A stretch of 64,000 bases of DNA from Faecalibacterium hattorii (GTDB taxonomy: Bacteria > Bacillota > Clostridia > Oscillospirales > Ruminococcaceae), in assembly GCF_003287455.1 (NCBI RefSeq), contig NZ_PRLC01000005.1, positions 62,001-126,000 of the forward strand. The letters are read 5' to 3'. Of the stretch, positions 14,963 through 23,708 are shown piece by piece. Below the pieces are notes generated by a model. It was not told the DNA's origin and ran no database searches. It saw only the letters and a list, made by a program, of their open reading frames with translations. Positions within the stretch are counted from its first letter, which is position 1; every line of letters starts with the position of its first letter. The position numbers and the translations under genes were made by a program.

Positions 14963-16284
14963 TACTTATTGCCTCCTTTTTTGATTTCACCAAGGTAGAA
15001 CGCCTTTGCCAGACCCATCATCTGAGTGCAGGGGCGCTTTGCCGGGCAGACGAACGAGCAGGAGCCGCAGTTGAAGCAGTAGTCCACATGCAGCTTGCCC
15101 AGTTCCTGAACATCACGGGCGGCGTAAGCCTGATTGACTTCCACCGGCTCCAGACCCATCGGGCAGTACTCGACGCAGCGGCCGCAGCGGATGCAGGGAG
15201 AGACGGGGGCGGGCTGTGCCGCAGTGTCGCTCAGCATGATGAGGCCGGAGGTGGTCTTGGTGGTGGGATAGCTCAGGTTCTCGACAGCGGGGCCCATCAT
15301 GGCACCGCCGGCGACCACCTTGCCCAGCGTGACGCCGCCCTTGATGCCGGCAGCGTTGATGACATCCTCATAGGCGGTGCCCACGGGGACGATCAGGTTC
15401 TGGGGCTTGGCGCAAGCGTCGCCGTCCACGGTGATGCAGCGGCTGACCACCGGCATACCGGTCGCCAGATACTTGCCCAGCGTGGAAACGCTGGTCACGT
15501 TCATGACGATGGCACCGGCATCGGCGGGCAGACCGCCGTGGGGCACTTCGCGGCCGAGGCACTTCTCGATCAGGATCAGCTCTGCGCCAGTGCCGTAAAC
15601 GCTGGGCAGAGGCTTGACCTCGATAGCGGGCTTGTCCTTGGTCTTCTGGCACAGCAGGTCGATGCACTCCGGCTTGTTGTTCTCAATGCCGATGACGCAC
15701 TTCGGGATGCCGACATACTTCAGGACGGCCTCGATGCCGCGGATGATATCATCGCTGCAATTCAGCATTTCCTGCGTGTCGCTGGTCAGCCACACTTCGC
15801 ACTCGGAAGCGTTGATCAGCAGGGTATCCACCGGCGGCTTCGGCTGGAGCTTGACGTCGGTCGGGAAACCTGCGCCGCCCAGACCGACCAGACCACACTC
15901 CCGCACAGCAGCGAGGAAGCTGGCCTTATCGGTCACTTCCGGGGCCTTGACGGCAGGGTCAACGGTCTGCTTGCCATCGGTCTTGATGACGACGGAGTCG
16001 CACATCCGGCCATTGGACAGACGGAAGGGTTCCACGGCAGCAACGGTGCCGGAAACGCTGGAGTGGATATTGGCAGAGACGAAACCGCCAGCTTCGCCGA
16101 TCTTGGTGCCGACGAAGACCTCGTCGCCCTTTTTGACCAAGGCTTTCGCCGGGGCGCCGATGTGCTGGCTCATCAGGATGCGTACCTGCGCGGGCAGAGG
16201 CATCGGAACTGGTTTGCTTGCAGCAGTTGCTTTGTCATGCGGCGTATGCGCGCCAAGCGCCGCACGTTTCAGCTTGTTCAACAT
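14962..16284 (-). CDS. rnfC: Rnf complex subunit C (NADH-binding)
   Basis: RnfC is the cytoplasmic subunit where electrons meet NAD. The 440-residue protein has the NADH/FMN segment GLGGAGFPTDVKL (134-146) and two C-terminal 4Fe-4S motifs, CIRCGRCVEYCP and CFNCGSCSFVCPAKRPC. I chose ATG 16284 with GGGGGA upstream; the longer frame would begin inside the promoter. It is the first gene of rnfCDGEAB. The 85-base leader contains GC-rich hairpins with no recognised riboswitch. Confidence 0.93.
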   Translation of the reverse strand: MLNKLKRAALGAHTPHDKATAASKPVPMPLPAQVRILMSQHIGAPAKALVKKGDEVFVGTKIGEAGGFVSANIHSSVSGTVAAVEPFRLSNGRMCDSVVIKTDGKQTVDPAVKAPEVTDKASFLAAVRECGLVGLGGAGFPTDVKLQPKPPVDTLLINASECEVWLTSDTQEMLNCSDDIIRGIEAVLKYVGIPKCVIGIENNKPECIDLLCQKTKDKPAIEVKPLPSVYGTGAELILIEKCLGREVPHGGLPADAGAIVMNVTSVSTLGKYLATGMPVVSRCITVDGDACAKPQNLIVPVGTAYEDVINAAGIKGGVTLGKVVAGGAMMGPAVENLSYPTTKTTSGLIMLSDTAAQPAPVSPCIRCGRCVEYCPMGLEPVEVNQAYAARDVQELGKLHVDYCFNCGSCSFVCPAKRPCTQMMGLAKAFYLGEIKKGGNK

Positions 16285-16375
16285 GGACTTAAATCCCCCA
16301 TTCTGACTTGAATTGCCGCCCCCGGCCCTCGTACAGGCGCACGGGTGCCCAAGACGGCAGCTGCTTAACACGCTT

Positions 16376-16404
16376 ATTGTATCATTTTGTACCCGGAAGT
16401 TCAA
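16376..16404 (-). promoter_or_regulatory. rnf operon promoter
   Basis: Minus strand: -35 TTGAAC (16404-16399), a 17-base spacer, -10 TACAAT (16381-16376). The gap 16285-16623 holds this promoter, the divergent promoter at 16516-16544 and an AT-rich stretch between them. Confidence 0.75.
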
Positions 16405-16515
16405 CGACAACTGAGCGAAAATGATGCAATTTCCTGAATTTTATTTGCTATTTTTGATGATTAGGCATAACTAACCATTGATATTTTTGTAACGTTTCCC
16501 AAAAAATACGGATGT

Positions 16516-16544
16516 TTGCCTTTCGGCGCAGAATATGTTATACT
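16516..16544 (+). promoter_or_regulatory. Promoter of the 42-aa membrane peptide gene
   Basis: -35 TTGCCT, a 17-base spacer, -10 TATACT. The leader is about 70 bases long and ends in a very strong AAGGAGG site. Confidence 0.65.
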
Positions 16545-16623
16545 GGGTATCATAACTCAGGGGGAGCCCCCCGTGCACCCTTTTTACCCCGGTTTGCAAT
16601 CACCCGCCAAGGAGGATAAAACG

Positions 16624-16752
16624 ATGAAAATTCTCAAAGCTCTGCTTGCTGTGTTCACGTTCTTAGCTGCCGCGCTGACCTGCGCTCTGCTCTTTGTGCA
16701 GGACAAGCACGCCCCCCGCTATATCCAGATCTACACCGGCGAGCACGATTGA
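16624..16752 (+). CDS. Small membrane or exported peptide, 42 aa
   Basis: ATG 16624 is preceded by AAGGAGGATAAAACG, one of the strongest ribosome sites in the window. The peptide has a basic start (MKILK), a hydrophobic helix (about 5-26: LLAVFTFLAAALTCALLF) and a polar tail ending TGEHD. It could be a one-pass membrane peptide or an uncleaved signal-anchor. It has its own promoter and a terminator, so it is an independent gene. I recognise no family. Confidence 0.7.
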   Translation: MKILKALLAVFTFLAAALTCALLFVQDKHAPRYIQIYTGEHD

Positions 16753-16786
16753 GCTTCCGCTTCCCGCCAGAATTTGCAGACAAATA

Positions 16787-16830
16787 CAAAAGCCGCCGTG
16801 CAGCGTTCAAAACTGCACGGCGGCTCGTGT
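16787..16830. terminator. Bidirectional terminator between the small peptide gene and the clp ATPase
   Basis: A perfect 13-bp GC-rich stem (16791-16803 with 16813-16825) is followed by GTGTTTTATTT on the plus strand and by CTTTTG on the minus strand. Confidence 0.75.
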
Positions 16831-16831
16831 T

Positions 16832-19144
16832 TTATTTCAGAACGACCTCGTCGTTCTCGGCGTCCACGGTCAGGGTGGAGCCGGAGGCGAGGGTGCCGTC
16901 GATGATCTTTTCAGCAGCGGGGTCTTCCACCGCCTTGCGGATAACGCGGCGCAGGTCGCGGGCACCGAACTTGCCGCCTTGGCTCTTGACCACGAGGGCG
17001 TGGAGCGCGGCGGGGGTGTAGCTGTAGCGGATGCCCTTGGCCTCCATGCTGGGCTTGTACTCGTCCAGCATCAGGGCGGCGATGCCCTCCAGCGTCTGCT
17101 GATCCAGCGGCTTGAAGGTGATGACCTCGTCCACGCGGCCAAGGAACTCCGGCCGCAGGAACTGGGCCAGCGCCTTGCGGGTCTTGTCCTCGCTGAGCTG
17201 GCTCTCGCTCTTGTTGAAGCCAAGCCCGCCGGTGGACTGGTCGCTGCTGCCCGCGTTGGAGGTCATGCAGATGACGGTGTTGGAGAAATCCACCGTCCGG
17301 CCCTGCGCGTCGTTGATCTTGCCTTCATCGAGGATCTGCAGCAGGATGTTCATGACGTCGGGGTGAGCCTTTTCGATCTCGTCGAAGAGCACGACGCTGT
17401 AGGGGCGGCGGCGGACTTTTTCGGTCAACTGACCGGCCTCCTCGTAGCCCACGTAGCCCGGAGGCGAACCGATCATGCGGGAGACCGCATATTTTTCCAT
17501 ATACTCACTCATATCGAGGCGGATGAGGGGGTCCGGGCCGTCGAAGAGCTGAGCGGCCAGCTGCTTGACCAGCTCGGTCTTGCCGACGCCGGTGGGGCCG
17601 ACGAAGATGAAGCTGGCGGGGCGGCGGCGGCCGGACAGGTCGGCCCGGCTGCGCTTGACGGCCTGTGCCACCAGATGCACGGCCTCATCCTGCCCGATGA
17701 TCTTCTTTTTCAGCTCGGACTCAAGGCCCGCCAGCTTCGCGTACTCGGTCTCGCGGATCTTCACCGCCGGGATGCCGGTCCACAGCTCGATGACCTTGGC
17801 CACATCGTCCATGGTCACCTTGATCTCGCTGGCAGCGGCCTGTTTGGCGGGCAGCTCGCTTTCAAGCTGGGCCATCCGGGTCTTCCGCTCGGCCATCTGC
17901 TCGTAGTCGATGGGCTCGTTGACGTCGGTGTTCTCCATCTCGGCCTCTTCCTGCTTCAGAGCGTCCAGCTCCTTCTGCATGGTCAGGTACTCCGAGATAG
18001 CCGGGTGGGCCAGATTGCAGCACGCACAGGCCTCGTCCAGCAGGTCGATGGCCTTATCGGGCAGGTAGCGGTCGGTGATATACCGTTCACTCAGGGTGAC
18101 GGCGGCGCTGAGCACATCGGCGGGCACCTGCACATGGTGGTGCTCCTCGTAGTAGTGCTTGATGCCGTTCATCACGGCCAGCGTATCGGAGACACTGGGC
18201 TCCTCGACCCGGACGGGCTGGAAACGGCGTTCCAGCGCCTGATCCTTCTCGATATACTTGCGGTACTCGTTGAAGGTGGTGGCGCCGATGACTTGGATCT
18301 CCCCGCGGGAGAGGGCGGGCTTCAGGATGTTGCCCGCGTTCATGGCACCTTCGCTCTCACCGGCGGAGGTGATGGTGTGGATCTCGTCGATGAACAGGAT
18401 GACGTTGCCCGCCGCCTTGACCTCACTCAGCAGACCCTTGACCCGCTGCTCGAACTGGCCGCGGAACTGAGTGCCCGCCACAAGGCTGGTCAGGTCCAGC
18501 AGGTAGATCTCCTTCTCCTTCAGGCCCGCCGGGACGTCGCCCTTGGCGATCCGCTCCGCAATGCCCTCGGCGATGGCCGTCTTGCCGACACCGGCTTCGC
18601 CGATGAGGCAGGGGTTGTTCTTCTGGCGGCGGCTCAAGATCTGGATGGTGCGGTAAATTTCCCGGTCCCGCCCGATGATGTCATCCAGCTTGCCCTCCTT
18701 CGCCTTGCGGGTCAGGTTCTCGCAATAGGTATCCAGAAATTTGCGGCGGGGCGGCTTTTTGCCGTTCCTGCCGGGCTTTTTCTCTCCCTTGGGGGCCTCC
18801 TGCGTGCCGCCGTTCATGCTCAGCGGGAAGGTCGCGCTGGAGCCGGGCATCAGGTCCTCGTCCCCGTCGTCGTCCTCCTGCGGCTGGCCCATGTTCATCA
18901 TCATCGAGAACGGATTCATGGAGCCGGAGCCGTCGCCCAGCTCCTGCATCATGTTTTCCATCCGGTCCTCCATGTTGTCCATGTCCTCGTCCGACATGCC
19001 GAACTGCTTCATCAGGTCCTCCACGGGCTTGATGTGCAGTTCGCGGGCACAGTGTAAGCAGTACCCCTCATTTTTCATCTGGCCGTTCTCCATGCGCTGC
19101 ACGAAGATGATGGCCGGACGCTTTTGGCATCGAATGCAGACCAT
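16832..19144 (-). CDS. Clp-type AAA+ unfoldase with N-terminal zinc finger (ClpE/ClpC-like)
   Basis: At 770 residues it has the two-ATPase build of Clp/Hsp100 proteins. Cys3-x2-Cys6 and Cys29-x2-Cys32 form a zinc finger like that of ClpE. Residues 41-135 are an unusual acidic, Met- and Gly-rich linker instead of the classical Clp N domain. The first Walker A, GEAGVGKT, is at 182-189, a coiled-coil segment follows, and the second, GPTGVGKT, lies in the C-terminal half. A GGLGF loop in the second ATPase domain matches the ClpP-docking tripeptide, so it probably feeds ClpP. It is last in the ecfA1-ecfA2-ecfT-truA-propeller-cvpA run. Confidence 0.88.
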   Translation of the reverse strand: MVCIRCQKRPAIIFVQRMENGQMKNEGYCLHCARELHIKPVEDLMKQFGMSDEDMDNMEDRMENMMQELGDGSGSMNPFSMMMNMGQPQEDDDGDEDLMPGSSATFPLSMNGGTQEAPKGEKKPGRNGKKPPRRKFLDTYCENLTRKAKEGKLDDIIGRDREIYRTIQILSRRQKNNPCLIGEAGVGKTAIAEGIAERIAKGDVPAGLKEKEIYLLDLTSLVAGTQFRGQFEQRVKGLLSEVKAAGNVILFIDEIHTITSAGESEGAMNAGNILKPALSRGEIQVIGATTFNEYRKYIEKDQALERRFQPVRVEEPSVSDTLAVMNGIKHYYEEHHHVQVPADVLSAAVTLSERYITDRYLPDKAIDLLDEACACCNLAHPAISEYLTMQKELDALKQEEAEMENTDVNEPIDYEQMAERKTRMAQLESELPAKQAAASEIKVTMDDVAKVIELWTGIPAVKIRETEYAKLAGLESELKKKIIGQDEAVHLVAQAVKRSRADLSGRRRPASFIFVGPTGVGKTELVKQLAAQLFDGPDPLIRLDMSEYMEKYAVSRMIGSPPGYVGYEEAGQLTEKVRRRPYSVVLFDEIEKAHPDVMNILLQILDEGKINDAQGRTVDFSNTVICMTSNAGSSDQSTGGLGFNKSESQLSEDKTRKALAQFLRPEFLGRVDEVITFKPLDQQTLEGIAALMLDEYKPSMEAKGIRYSYTPAALHALVVKSQGGKFGARDLRRVIRKAVEDPAAEKIIDGTLASGSTLTVDAENDEVVLK

Positions 19145-19168
19145 AGTTCCTCCTTCAGTTCCGCCCCG

Positions 19169-19864
19169 TTACAGGAACGGGTTGAACAAATTGAATGCTT
19201 TATAGTAAAGGCTGCCGCTCATCACCGTATCGTTGAGAACGGTGAGATTGCCGCCGGTGATAACGATGAGTGCCCAGACCACGCAGAGCACCAGATAGAT
19301 GTCCACGAGGCTGGCCAGTGCGCCGATGCTCCAGCCAAGCCCGTGGTTGACGGCCCCGATGACCGGGAGCTTGTTCACCAGCCCCAGCACCGTGACCAGC
19401 AGACTGACGAGCATCCGCAGCAGGGCGAATGCCACGAAGAACAGCACCAGCGAGATGACGGGCGTCAGCAGCGGGGCCAGCACTTTCTGGACGATGACAT
19501 CCGCCAGCACCACGGCGTTGTCGTTGAGCACCGCCGAGATGGAGCGCTCACAGGCCTCTACGATGGATGCGCGGAAGCTCTCCGGCAGAAAGCCCGCGTA
19601 CTTGGCCGCGATGCCGGAAAGGCTGACCGCCCCTTCGGCGGAGATGCTGGCCGCGATCTGGTCGCGGAAACTGTTCGCAAAAACCTGCTCGAACACCTGC
19701 CCGGCTGCCCAGCCGGAAAACTGCCGGGCCCCGAACAGGCTGACAAGGTTGCCCGTCAGCTGCACGACCGCCGCCAGAAACCCCTTGCGGGCATAGCGGA
19801 CCGCCAGCAGCAGCCAGACCACCGTACAGATGATATCAAAAATAAATGACGGATTCTTGAACAT
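19169..19864 (-). CDS. CvpA family membrane protein
   Basis: The 231-residue protein has an N-terminal FDIICTVVWLLLAVRYARKGFLAAV segment typical of CvpA-like proteins and four predicted membrane helices. Two lie at the start and two after residue 130, separated by an amphipathic region. The family is linked to colicin V export in E. coli and to envelope stress elsewhere; a specific role here is unknown. It lies 15 bases after the propeller protein and 24 bases before the clp gene, so it is in the same operon. Confidence 0.72.
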   Translation of the reverse strand: MFKNPSFIFDIICTVVWLLLAVRYARKGFLAAVVQLTGNLVSLFGARQFSGWAAGQVFEQVFANSFRDQIAASISAEGAVSLSGIAAKYAGFLPESFRASIVEACERSISAVLNDNAVVLADVIVQKVLAPLLTPVISLVLFFVAFALLRMLVSLLVTVLGLVNKLPVIGAVNHGLGWSIGALASLVDIYLVLCVVWALIVITGGNLTVLNDTVMSGSLYYKAFNLFNPFL

Positions 19865-19879
19865 ACAATATTATCCTTG

Positions 19880-21085
19880 TTATTTCTGCGGCACTTCCAG
19901 TACCTGCGCGGTGTTGCCGCTGAAGAGCAGCAGCTCCTTGGTATCGGCCAGCAGCGCTTGGGGCTTGGCTGCGAGGGTCTGGCTCCACTGCTGCTCGCCG
20001 GAGATGTTGTAACACTCCACCCCGCTGTCGCTGAGCAGGTAGAACAGGCTCCCCGCCCGGACGATGGAATTGGCCGAGGACACCGTGCCGCTGAACTGGA
20101 CATTCAGGCTCTTATCCAGCAGCACCGCCTGATGCAGCTGGCCGGAACCCAGCAGCAGGGCCACATTCCCCGCCGCGTCCACCGAAATATCCTTCAGGGT
20201 GTTTCCCGCAAATTCGTAGGCTGCGCGCTCGCCGCCGCCCGCATTGTAAAGGACAGCGCGGGAGTCGTAGACCGCCAAGATCGTGGAGGACGAGGTCCAC
20301 CCCAGCCACTGCGGCACGCCGCTCTGGTTGGCAAGGCTCACGGGGTCGCCCGACGCCAGATTGACGAGGTAGAGGTTCGTCATCATCTGTCCGCCGCCCG
20401 CCGTGACCGCTGCCGCCGCCAGCTTCCGCCCGTCGGGGGAAAAAGCCATCCGCAGCGGGGTGCCGTCGTTGGAGCTCATGCTCCAGCTCAGCACCTGCTC
20501 CATGTTGGAATTGTAGATGAGCAGCTCTGCCATGGCGCTGACGTCCTCGGTGACCACGGCCAGATTGCCGTTGTCCGCCATGGCGCAGAGGAAGATGCTG
20601 TTCTCCAGCTGCTTCGTGTAAAGGTTCTGGGTGCGGCTCTCCACCCGCAGCTCATTGCCGGAACGGTTGTAGAGCACAAAGCGATTCTTCCCCGCTGCCA
20701 GCGCCGGGCGGGCGTAGCCGCTCTGGATGCTATTCAGCTTTTTGCCGCTGCGGGAGTAGACGACGCAGCCCTCCTTGCCCAGCTCGACGAAGCTGCCGGT
20801 CAGCGATTCCACCTGCGTCACTTCCGAGACACCGGTCTGCTGCGGCCAGCCCGCGCCGGGTAAAAGGGCGATGCGGGCCGTGTCGATGAAATCTTTCGCC
20901 ATCGCCACCGAGCTGCCCACAAGGCCGGTGGCGAACAGCACGATGCCCGTCAGCAGCACCAGCAGCACCGCCGTGCGGCGGATGCGCTTATTGCGCGCCC
21001 TCTGCCGTGCCTGTTCGAGGTATTCGACGCGCCCCGCCGAAAGCGGTTCGTCGTTTTCCGCACGACTGCGAGTAAATTTTCCCAT
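19880..21085 (-). CDS. Membrane-anchored beta-propeller-like protein (DUF5711-like)
   Basis: The 401-residue protein has a basic cytoplasmic N-terminus (RARNKRIRRT), one membrane helix (about 38-62) and a large extracytoplasmic part. That part is made of repeating beta-strand units with motifs such as CVVYSRSGKKLNSI, RFVLYNRSGNEL and SPDGRKLAAAAV, a pattern like WD40/PQQ propellers and the DUF5711 family of clostridia. No catalytic residues are evident. It is 12 bases after truA and is probably cotranscribed with the cvpA-like and clp genes. Function unknown. Confidence 0.6.
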   Translation of the reverse strand: MGKFTRSRAENDEPLSAGRVEYLEQARQRARNKRIRRTAVLLVLLTGIVLFATGLVGSSVAMAKDFIDTARIALLPGAGWPQQTGVSEVTQVESLTGSFVELGKEGCVVYSRSGKKLNSIQSGYARPALAAGKNRFVLYNRSGNELRVESRTQNLYTKQLENSIFLCAMADNGNLAVVTEDVSAMAELLIYNSNMEQVLSWSMSSNDGTPLRMAFSPDGRKLAAAAVTAGGGQMMTNLYLVNLASGDPVSLANQSGVPQWLGWTSSSTILAVYDSRAVLYNAGGGERAAYEFAGNTLKDISVDAAGNVALLLGSGQLHQAVLLDKSLNVQFSGTVSSANSIVRAGSLFYLLSDSGVECYNISGEQQWSQTLAAKPQALLADTKELLLFSGNTAQVLEVPQK

Positions 21086-21097
21086 CAGTTTCGCCTC

Positions 21098-21841
21098 TCA
21101 GTTATAATTCACGCACTTCAAAAACAGCCCCTGTGCGGGCAGAGTAGGCCCCGCCTTGCTGCGGTCGCGGCTGGCGAGGATGGCGGGCACCGTTTCGGGG
21201 TCCAGCCGCCCGGCCCCGGCCTCGCACAAGGTCCCGGCAAGGATACGCACCATATTGTAAAGGTAGCCGTCCGCCGTCACAGTGATCTCCAATTCGTCAC
21301 CTTTCCGCACAACATTACAATCTGTAATGGTGCGGACGGTGTCGCCGTGGGCCGCAGCCGAGCTGCCCGCCGCGCAGAGGGCCAGAAAATCGTGCTTCCC
21401 GACGAAGCGCCGGGCCGCTTGCTGCATCTTTGCCTCATCCAGCCGCCGGGGCACGCGGGTGTAGTACTTCGCGTCGAAGGGCGAATCGATGGGGCTGTTG
21501 TGGATGCGGTAGAGGTAGGTCTTGGTGTGGGCCGCGTACCGGGCGTGAAAATCCTCCGGCACGATGCGGGCCGACAGCACCCGGATATCCGGCGGCAGAT
21601 GCTGGTTGAGGGCCAGCGGCAGCTTTTCCGGCGGGATGCGGGTGTCGGCGTGGAAGTTCAGCGCGAACCCCAGCGCGTGCACCCCGGCGTCGGTGCGGCT
21701 GCAGCCCTTGATGTCGGGCCGGGTGCCCAGCACGGCTTCCAGCCCATCCTGAAAGGTCTGGGCTACGCTCCGCCCGTTGGGCTGGACCTGAAAACCGCAG
21801 TAATTGGTGCCGTCGTAGGATAGAATGAGTAGGTAGTTCAT
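21098..21841 (-). CDS. truA: tRNA pseudouridine synthase A
   Basis: TruA makes pseudouridine at positions 38-40 of the tRNA anticodon arm. The 247-residue protein has the catalytic motif CSRTDAGVHALG with Asp51, the N-terminal LSYDGTNYCGFQ and the later YLYNMVRILAGTL signature. I chose ATG 21841, which has GGAAGGAG at ideal spacing. It follows ecfT, as in many Bacillota genomes where ecfA1-ecfA2-ecfT-truA are clustered. Confidence 0.93.
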   Translation of the reverse strand: MNYLLILSYDGTNYCGFQVQPNGRSVAQTFQDGLEAVLGTRPDIKGCSRTDAGVHALGFALNFHADTRIPPEKLPLALNQHLPPDIRVLSARIVPEDFHARYAAHTKTYLYRIHNSPIDSPFDAKYYTRVPRRLDEAKMQQAARRFVGKHDFLALCAAGSSAAAHGDTVRTITDCNVVRKGDELEITVTADGYLYNMVRILAGTLCEAGAGRLDPETVPAILASRDRSKAGPTLPAQGLFLKCVNYN

Positions 21842-21866
21842 GGATACTCCTTCCGTCATCGCTGCG

Positions 21867-21960
21867 CGATGCCACCTCCCTCTAGGAGGGAGGCTTCACA
21901 GCTTTCCGGTACGCTAAGGCTCTCTCGCCGAGGGAGCTGTCTGCGAAGCAGACTGAGGGA
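21867..21960. repeat. Palindromic intergenic repeat, divergent copy
   Basis: Between ecfT and truA lies a GC-rich stretch of nested inverted repeats: CCTCCCT/AGGGAGG near 21875-21893, GCTCTCTC/GAGGGAGC near 21919-21937 and CTGTCTGC/GCAGACTG near 21937-21955. It resembles the modules of the repeats at 24636, 27369, 45303 and 51241 but lacks their AACCTCTC ends. Confidence 0.5.
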
Positions 21961-21964
21961 GTTC

Positions 21965-22780
21965 TTAAAAATTCGGGAACACCAGCCGGGAGGACAGGAT
22001 CACCACAAAGCAGACGATGCAGACGGCAAGGTCGATGTAATCCTGCTTGGTGCAGCGCAGCACCTTCAGGCGGGTGCGGCCGTCGCCGCCGCGGTAGCAG
22101 CGGCACTCCATGGCCATGGCCAGCTCGTCGGCGCGGCGGAAAGCCGAGATGAACAGCGGGATCAGCACCGGAACCAGCGCCTTGACCCGCTCGGTCATGG
22201 TGCCGCTGTCCAGCATGGCGCCGCGGGCCTTCTGGGCGTTCATGATCTTGTCGGTCTCCTCGATCAGGGTCGGGATGAACCGCAGGGCGATGCTCATCAT
22301 CATGGCCAGCTCATGCACCGGGAAGTGGAGCTTGCCCAAGGGCTTGAGCAGCTGCTCGATGGCATCGGTCAGCACAATGGGGCTGGTGGTGTAGGTCAGC
22401 AGACTGGTGCCCGCGATCAGTGCCATGACGCGCACCGCCATCAGCACGGCGTAACGCACGCCCTCGGCGTAGATGTTCAGGACCCAGAAATGCACCAGCG
22501 GCTCCCCTTCGCCGGAGACGAAGAAGAGGTTGAGCACCGCTGTAAAAATGATGATGGGCAGAATGGGCTTCAGGCTCTTCAGGATCATCTTGAAGGGGAT
22601 CTTCGCCACGGCGTACATCGCCGCGAGGAAGAGGATGGACAGCGTCAGGCCCAAGGGGTTGGACGCCGCGAAGAGCAGGATGATATAAACGATGGTCAAA
22701 ACCAGCTTGAGCCGGGGGTCAAACCGGTGCACAAGGCTGCTGCCCGGAAAGTGCTGGCCGATGGTGATATCTCTCAGCAT
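21965..22780 (-). CDS. ecfT: ECF transporter transmembrane component EcfT
   Basis: The membrane scaffold of energy-coupling-factor vitamin transporters links the two ATPases to interchangeable S components. The 271-residue protein has an N-terminal LVHRFDPRLKLVLTI segment and two coupling-helix motifs, KARGAM (about residue 190) and FRRADELAMAMECRCYRGG. It overlaps the ecfA2 stop by seven bases. Its likely partner S component in the window is the candidate PanT at 42667-43266. Confidence 0.92.
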   Translation of the reverse strand: MLRDITIGQHFPGSSLVHRFDPRLKLVLTIVYIILLFAASNPLGLTLSILFLAAMYAVAKIPFKMILKSLKPILPIIIFTAVLNLFFVSGEGEPLVHFWVLNIYAEGVRYAVLMAVRVMALIAGTSLLTYTTSPIVLTDAIEQLLKPLGKLHFPVHELAMMMSIALRFIPTLIEETDKIMNAQKARGAMLDSGTMTERVKALVPVLIPLFISAFRRADELAMAMECRCYRGGDGRTRLKVLRCTKQDYIDLAVCIVCFVVILSSRLVFPNF

Positions 22781-23694
22781 TCGGACACGCCCCCTTTCAC
22801 GCCCTCTTTACGGGGCAGGATGAGGCTCTCCCCCGCGTCCCGCCGCTTCTTGGCCTCCAAGATCATCTTGACGGCGTAGGGCACGGTGTACACGTCCGCC
22901 GGGACGTCCACGCCCATCTCCCGCAGCTTGAGGAAAATTTTCGTCACCTGCGGCACACTCAGGCCCAGCTCCAGCAGCTCCGGAGCACGGGCAAAGACGT
23001 TCTCCACGGTGTCGTACATCGCGATCTTCTTATTGGACATGACCAGCACCCGGTTGGCGTACTTGGCAATGTCCTCCATGCTGTGCGAGACCAGCAGCAC
23101 GGTGGTGCCGGTCTTTTTGTGGTAGTCCTTCACTTCGGACAAAATTTCATCCCGGCCTTCGGGGTCGAGGCCGGCAGCGGGCTCGTCCAGCACAAGGATG
23201 CGGGGCTTCATCGCCATGACGCCCGCCACGGCGACGCGGCGCTTCTGGCCGCCGGACAGCTCAAAGGGGCTGCGCTCCAGCAGCGCTTCGTCCAAGCCGA
23301 CGAACTCCGCCGCCTCATGCACGCGGTGGTCGATCTCGGCGTCATCCAGCCCCATATTCTTAGGGCCGAAGGCGATATCTTTATAACAGGTCTCCTCAAA
23401 GAGCTGGTATTCCGGATACTGGAACACCAGCCCCGTCAGGAAACGGAAATCGCGGATCTTTTCCGGCTCGGCCCACAGGTCGCGGCCATCAATGAAAATT
23501 TTGCCGCTGGTGGGCTTGTTCAGGCCGTTCATGTGGGTGATGAGGGTGCTCTTGCCGGAGCCGGTGGCCCCGATGATGCCCACGAAATCGCCCTCTTCCA
23601 CCTCGAAGCTCACATCGTCCAGTGCAGTGACGGCGTTGGGCATACCGGGGTTATAGACATAGCTCAGGTGCTCTACTTTGATGATGCTTCCCAT
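22774..23694 (-). CDS. ecfA2: ECF transporter ATPase (EcfA2)
   Basis: The 306-residue ABC ATPase has Walker A GATGSGKST (42-50), signature LSGGQ (146-150) and Walker B ILVLDEPAAGLDPEGRDEIL, with a C-terminal extension typical of EcfA proteins. I chose ATG 23694, preceded by GAGGAGGG. An in-frame GTG at 23712 would put the start inside that ribosome site, so I rejected it. It pairs with EcfA1 to power vitamin uptake. Confidence 0.92.
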   Translation of the reverse strand: MGSIIKVEHLSYVYNPGMPNAVTALDDVSFEVEEGDFVGIIGATGSGKSTLITHMNGLNKPTSGKIFIDGRDLWAEPEKIRDFRFLTGLVFQYPEYQLFEETCYKDIAFGPKNMGLDDAEIDHRVHEAAEFVGLDEALLERSPFELSGGQKRRVAVAGVMAMKPRILVLDEPAAGLDPEGRDEILSEVKDYHKKTGTTVLLVSHSMEDIAKYANRVLVMSNKKIAMYDTVENVFARAPELLELGLSVPQVTKIFLKLREMGVDVPADVYTVPYAVKMILEAKKRRDAGESLILPRKEGVKGGVSEC

Positions 23695-23708
23695 TTCGTC
23701 CGCCCTCC

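Noticed and set aside
11232-16284. Na+-translocating NADH:quinone reductase (Nqr) instead of Rnf
   Set aside because: RnfB-type ferredoxin domains and the Fe-S-bearing RnfC are present, and no NqrF is seen.
16694-19057. Long plus-strand open frame of 787 codons
   Set aside because: It is antisense to the Clp unfoldase gene, has low-complexity Gly/Val/Leu/His composition typical of shadow frames in GC-rich DNA, and has no ribosome site.
21867-21960. CRISPR array or tandem repeat
   Set aside because: The repeats are nested inverted repeats without regular spacers; no array was seen anywhere in the window.
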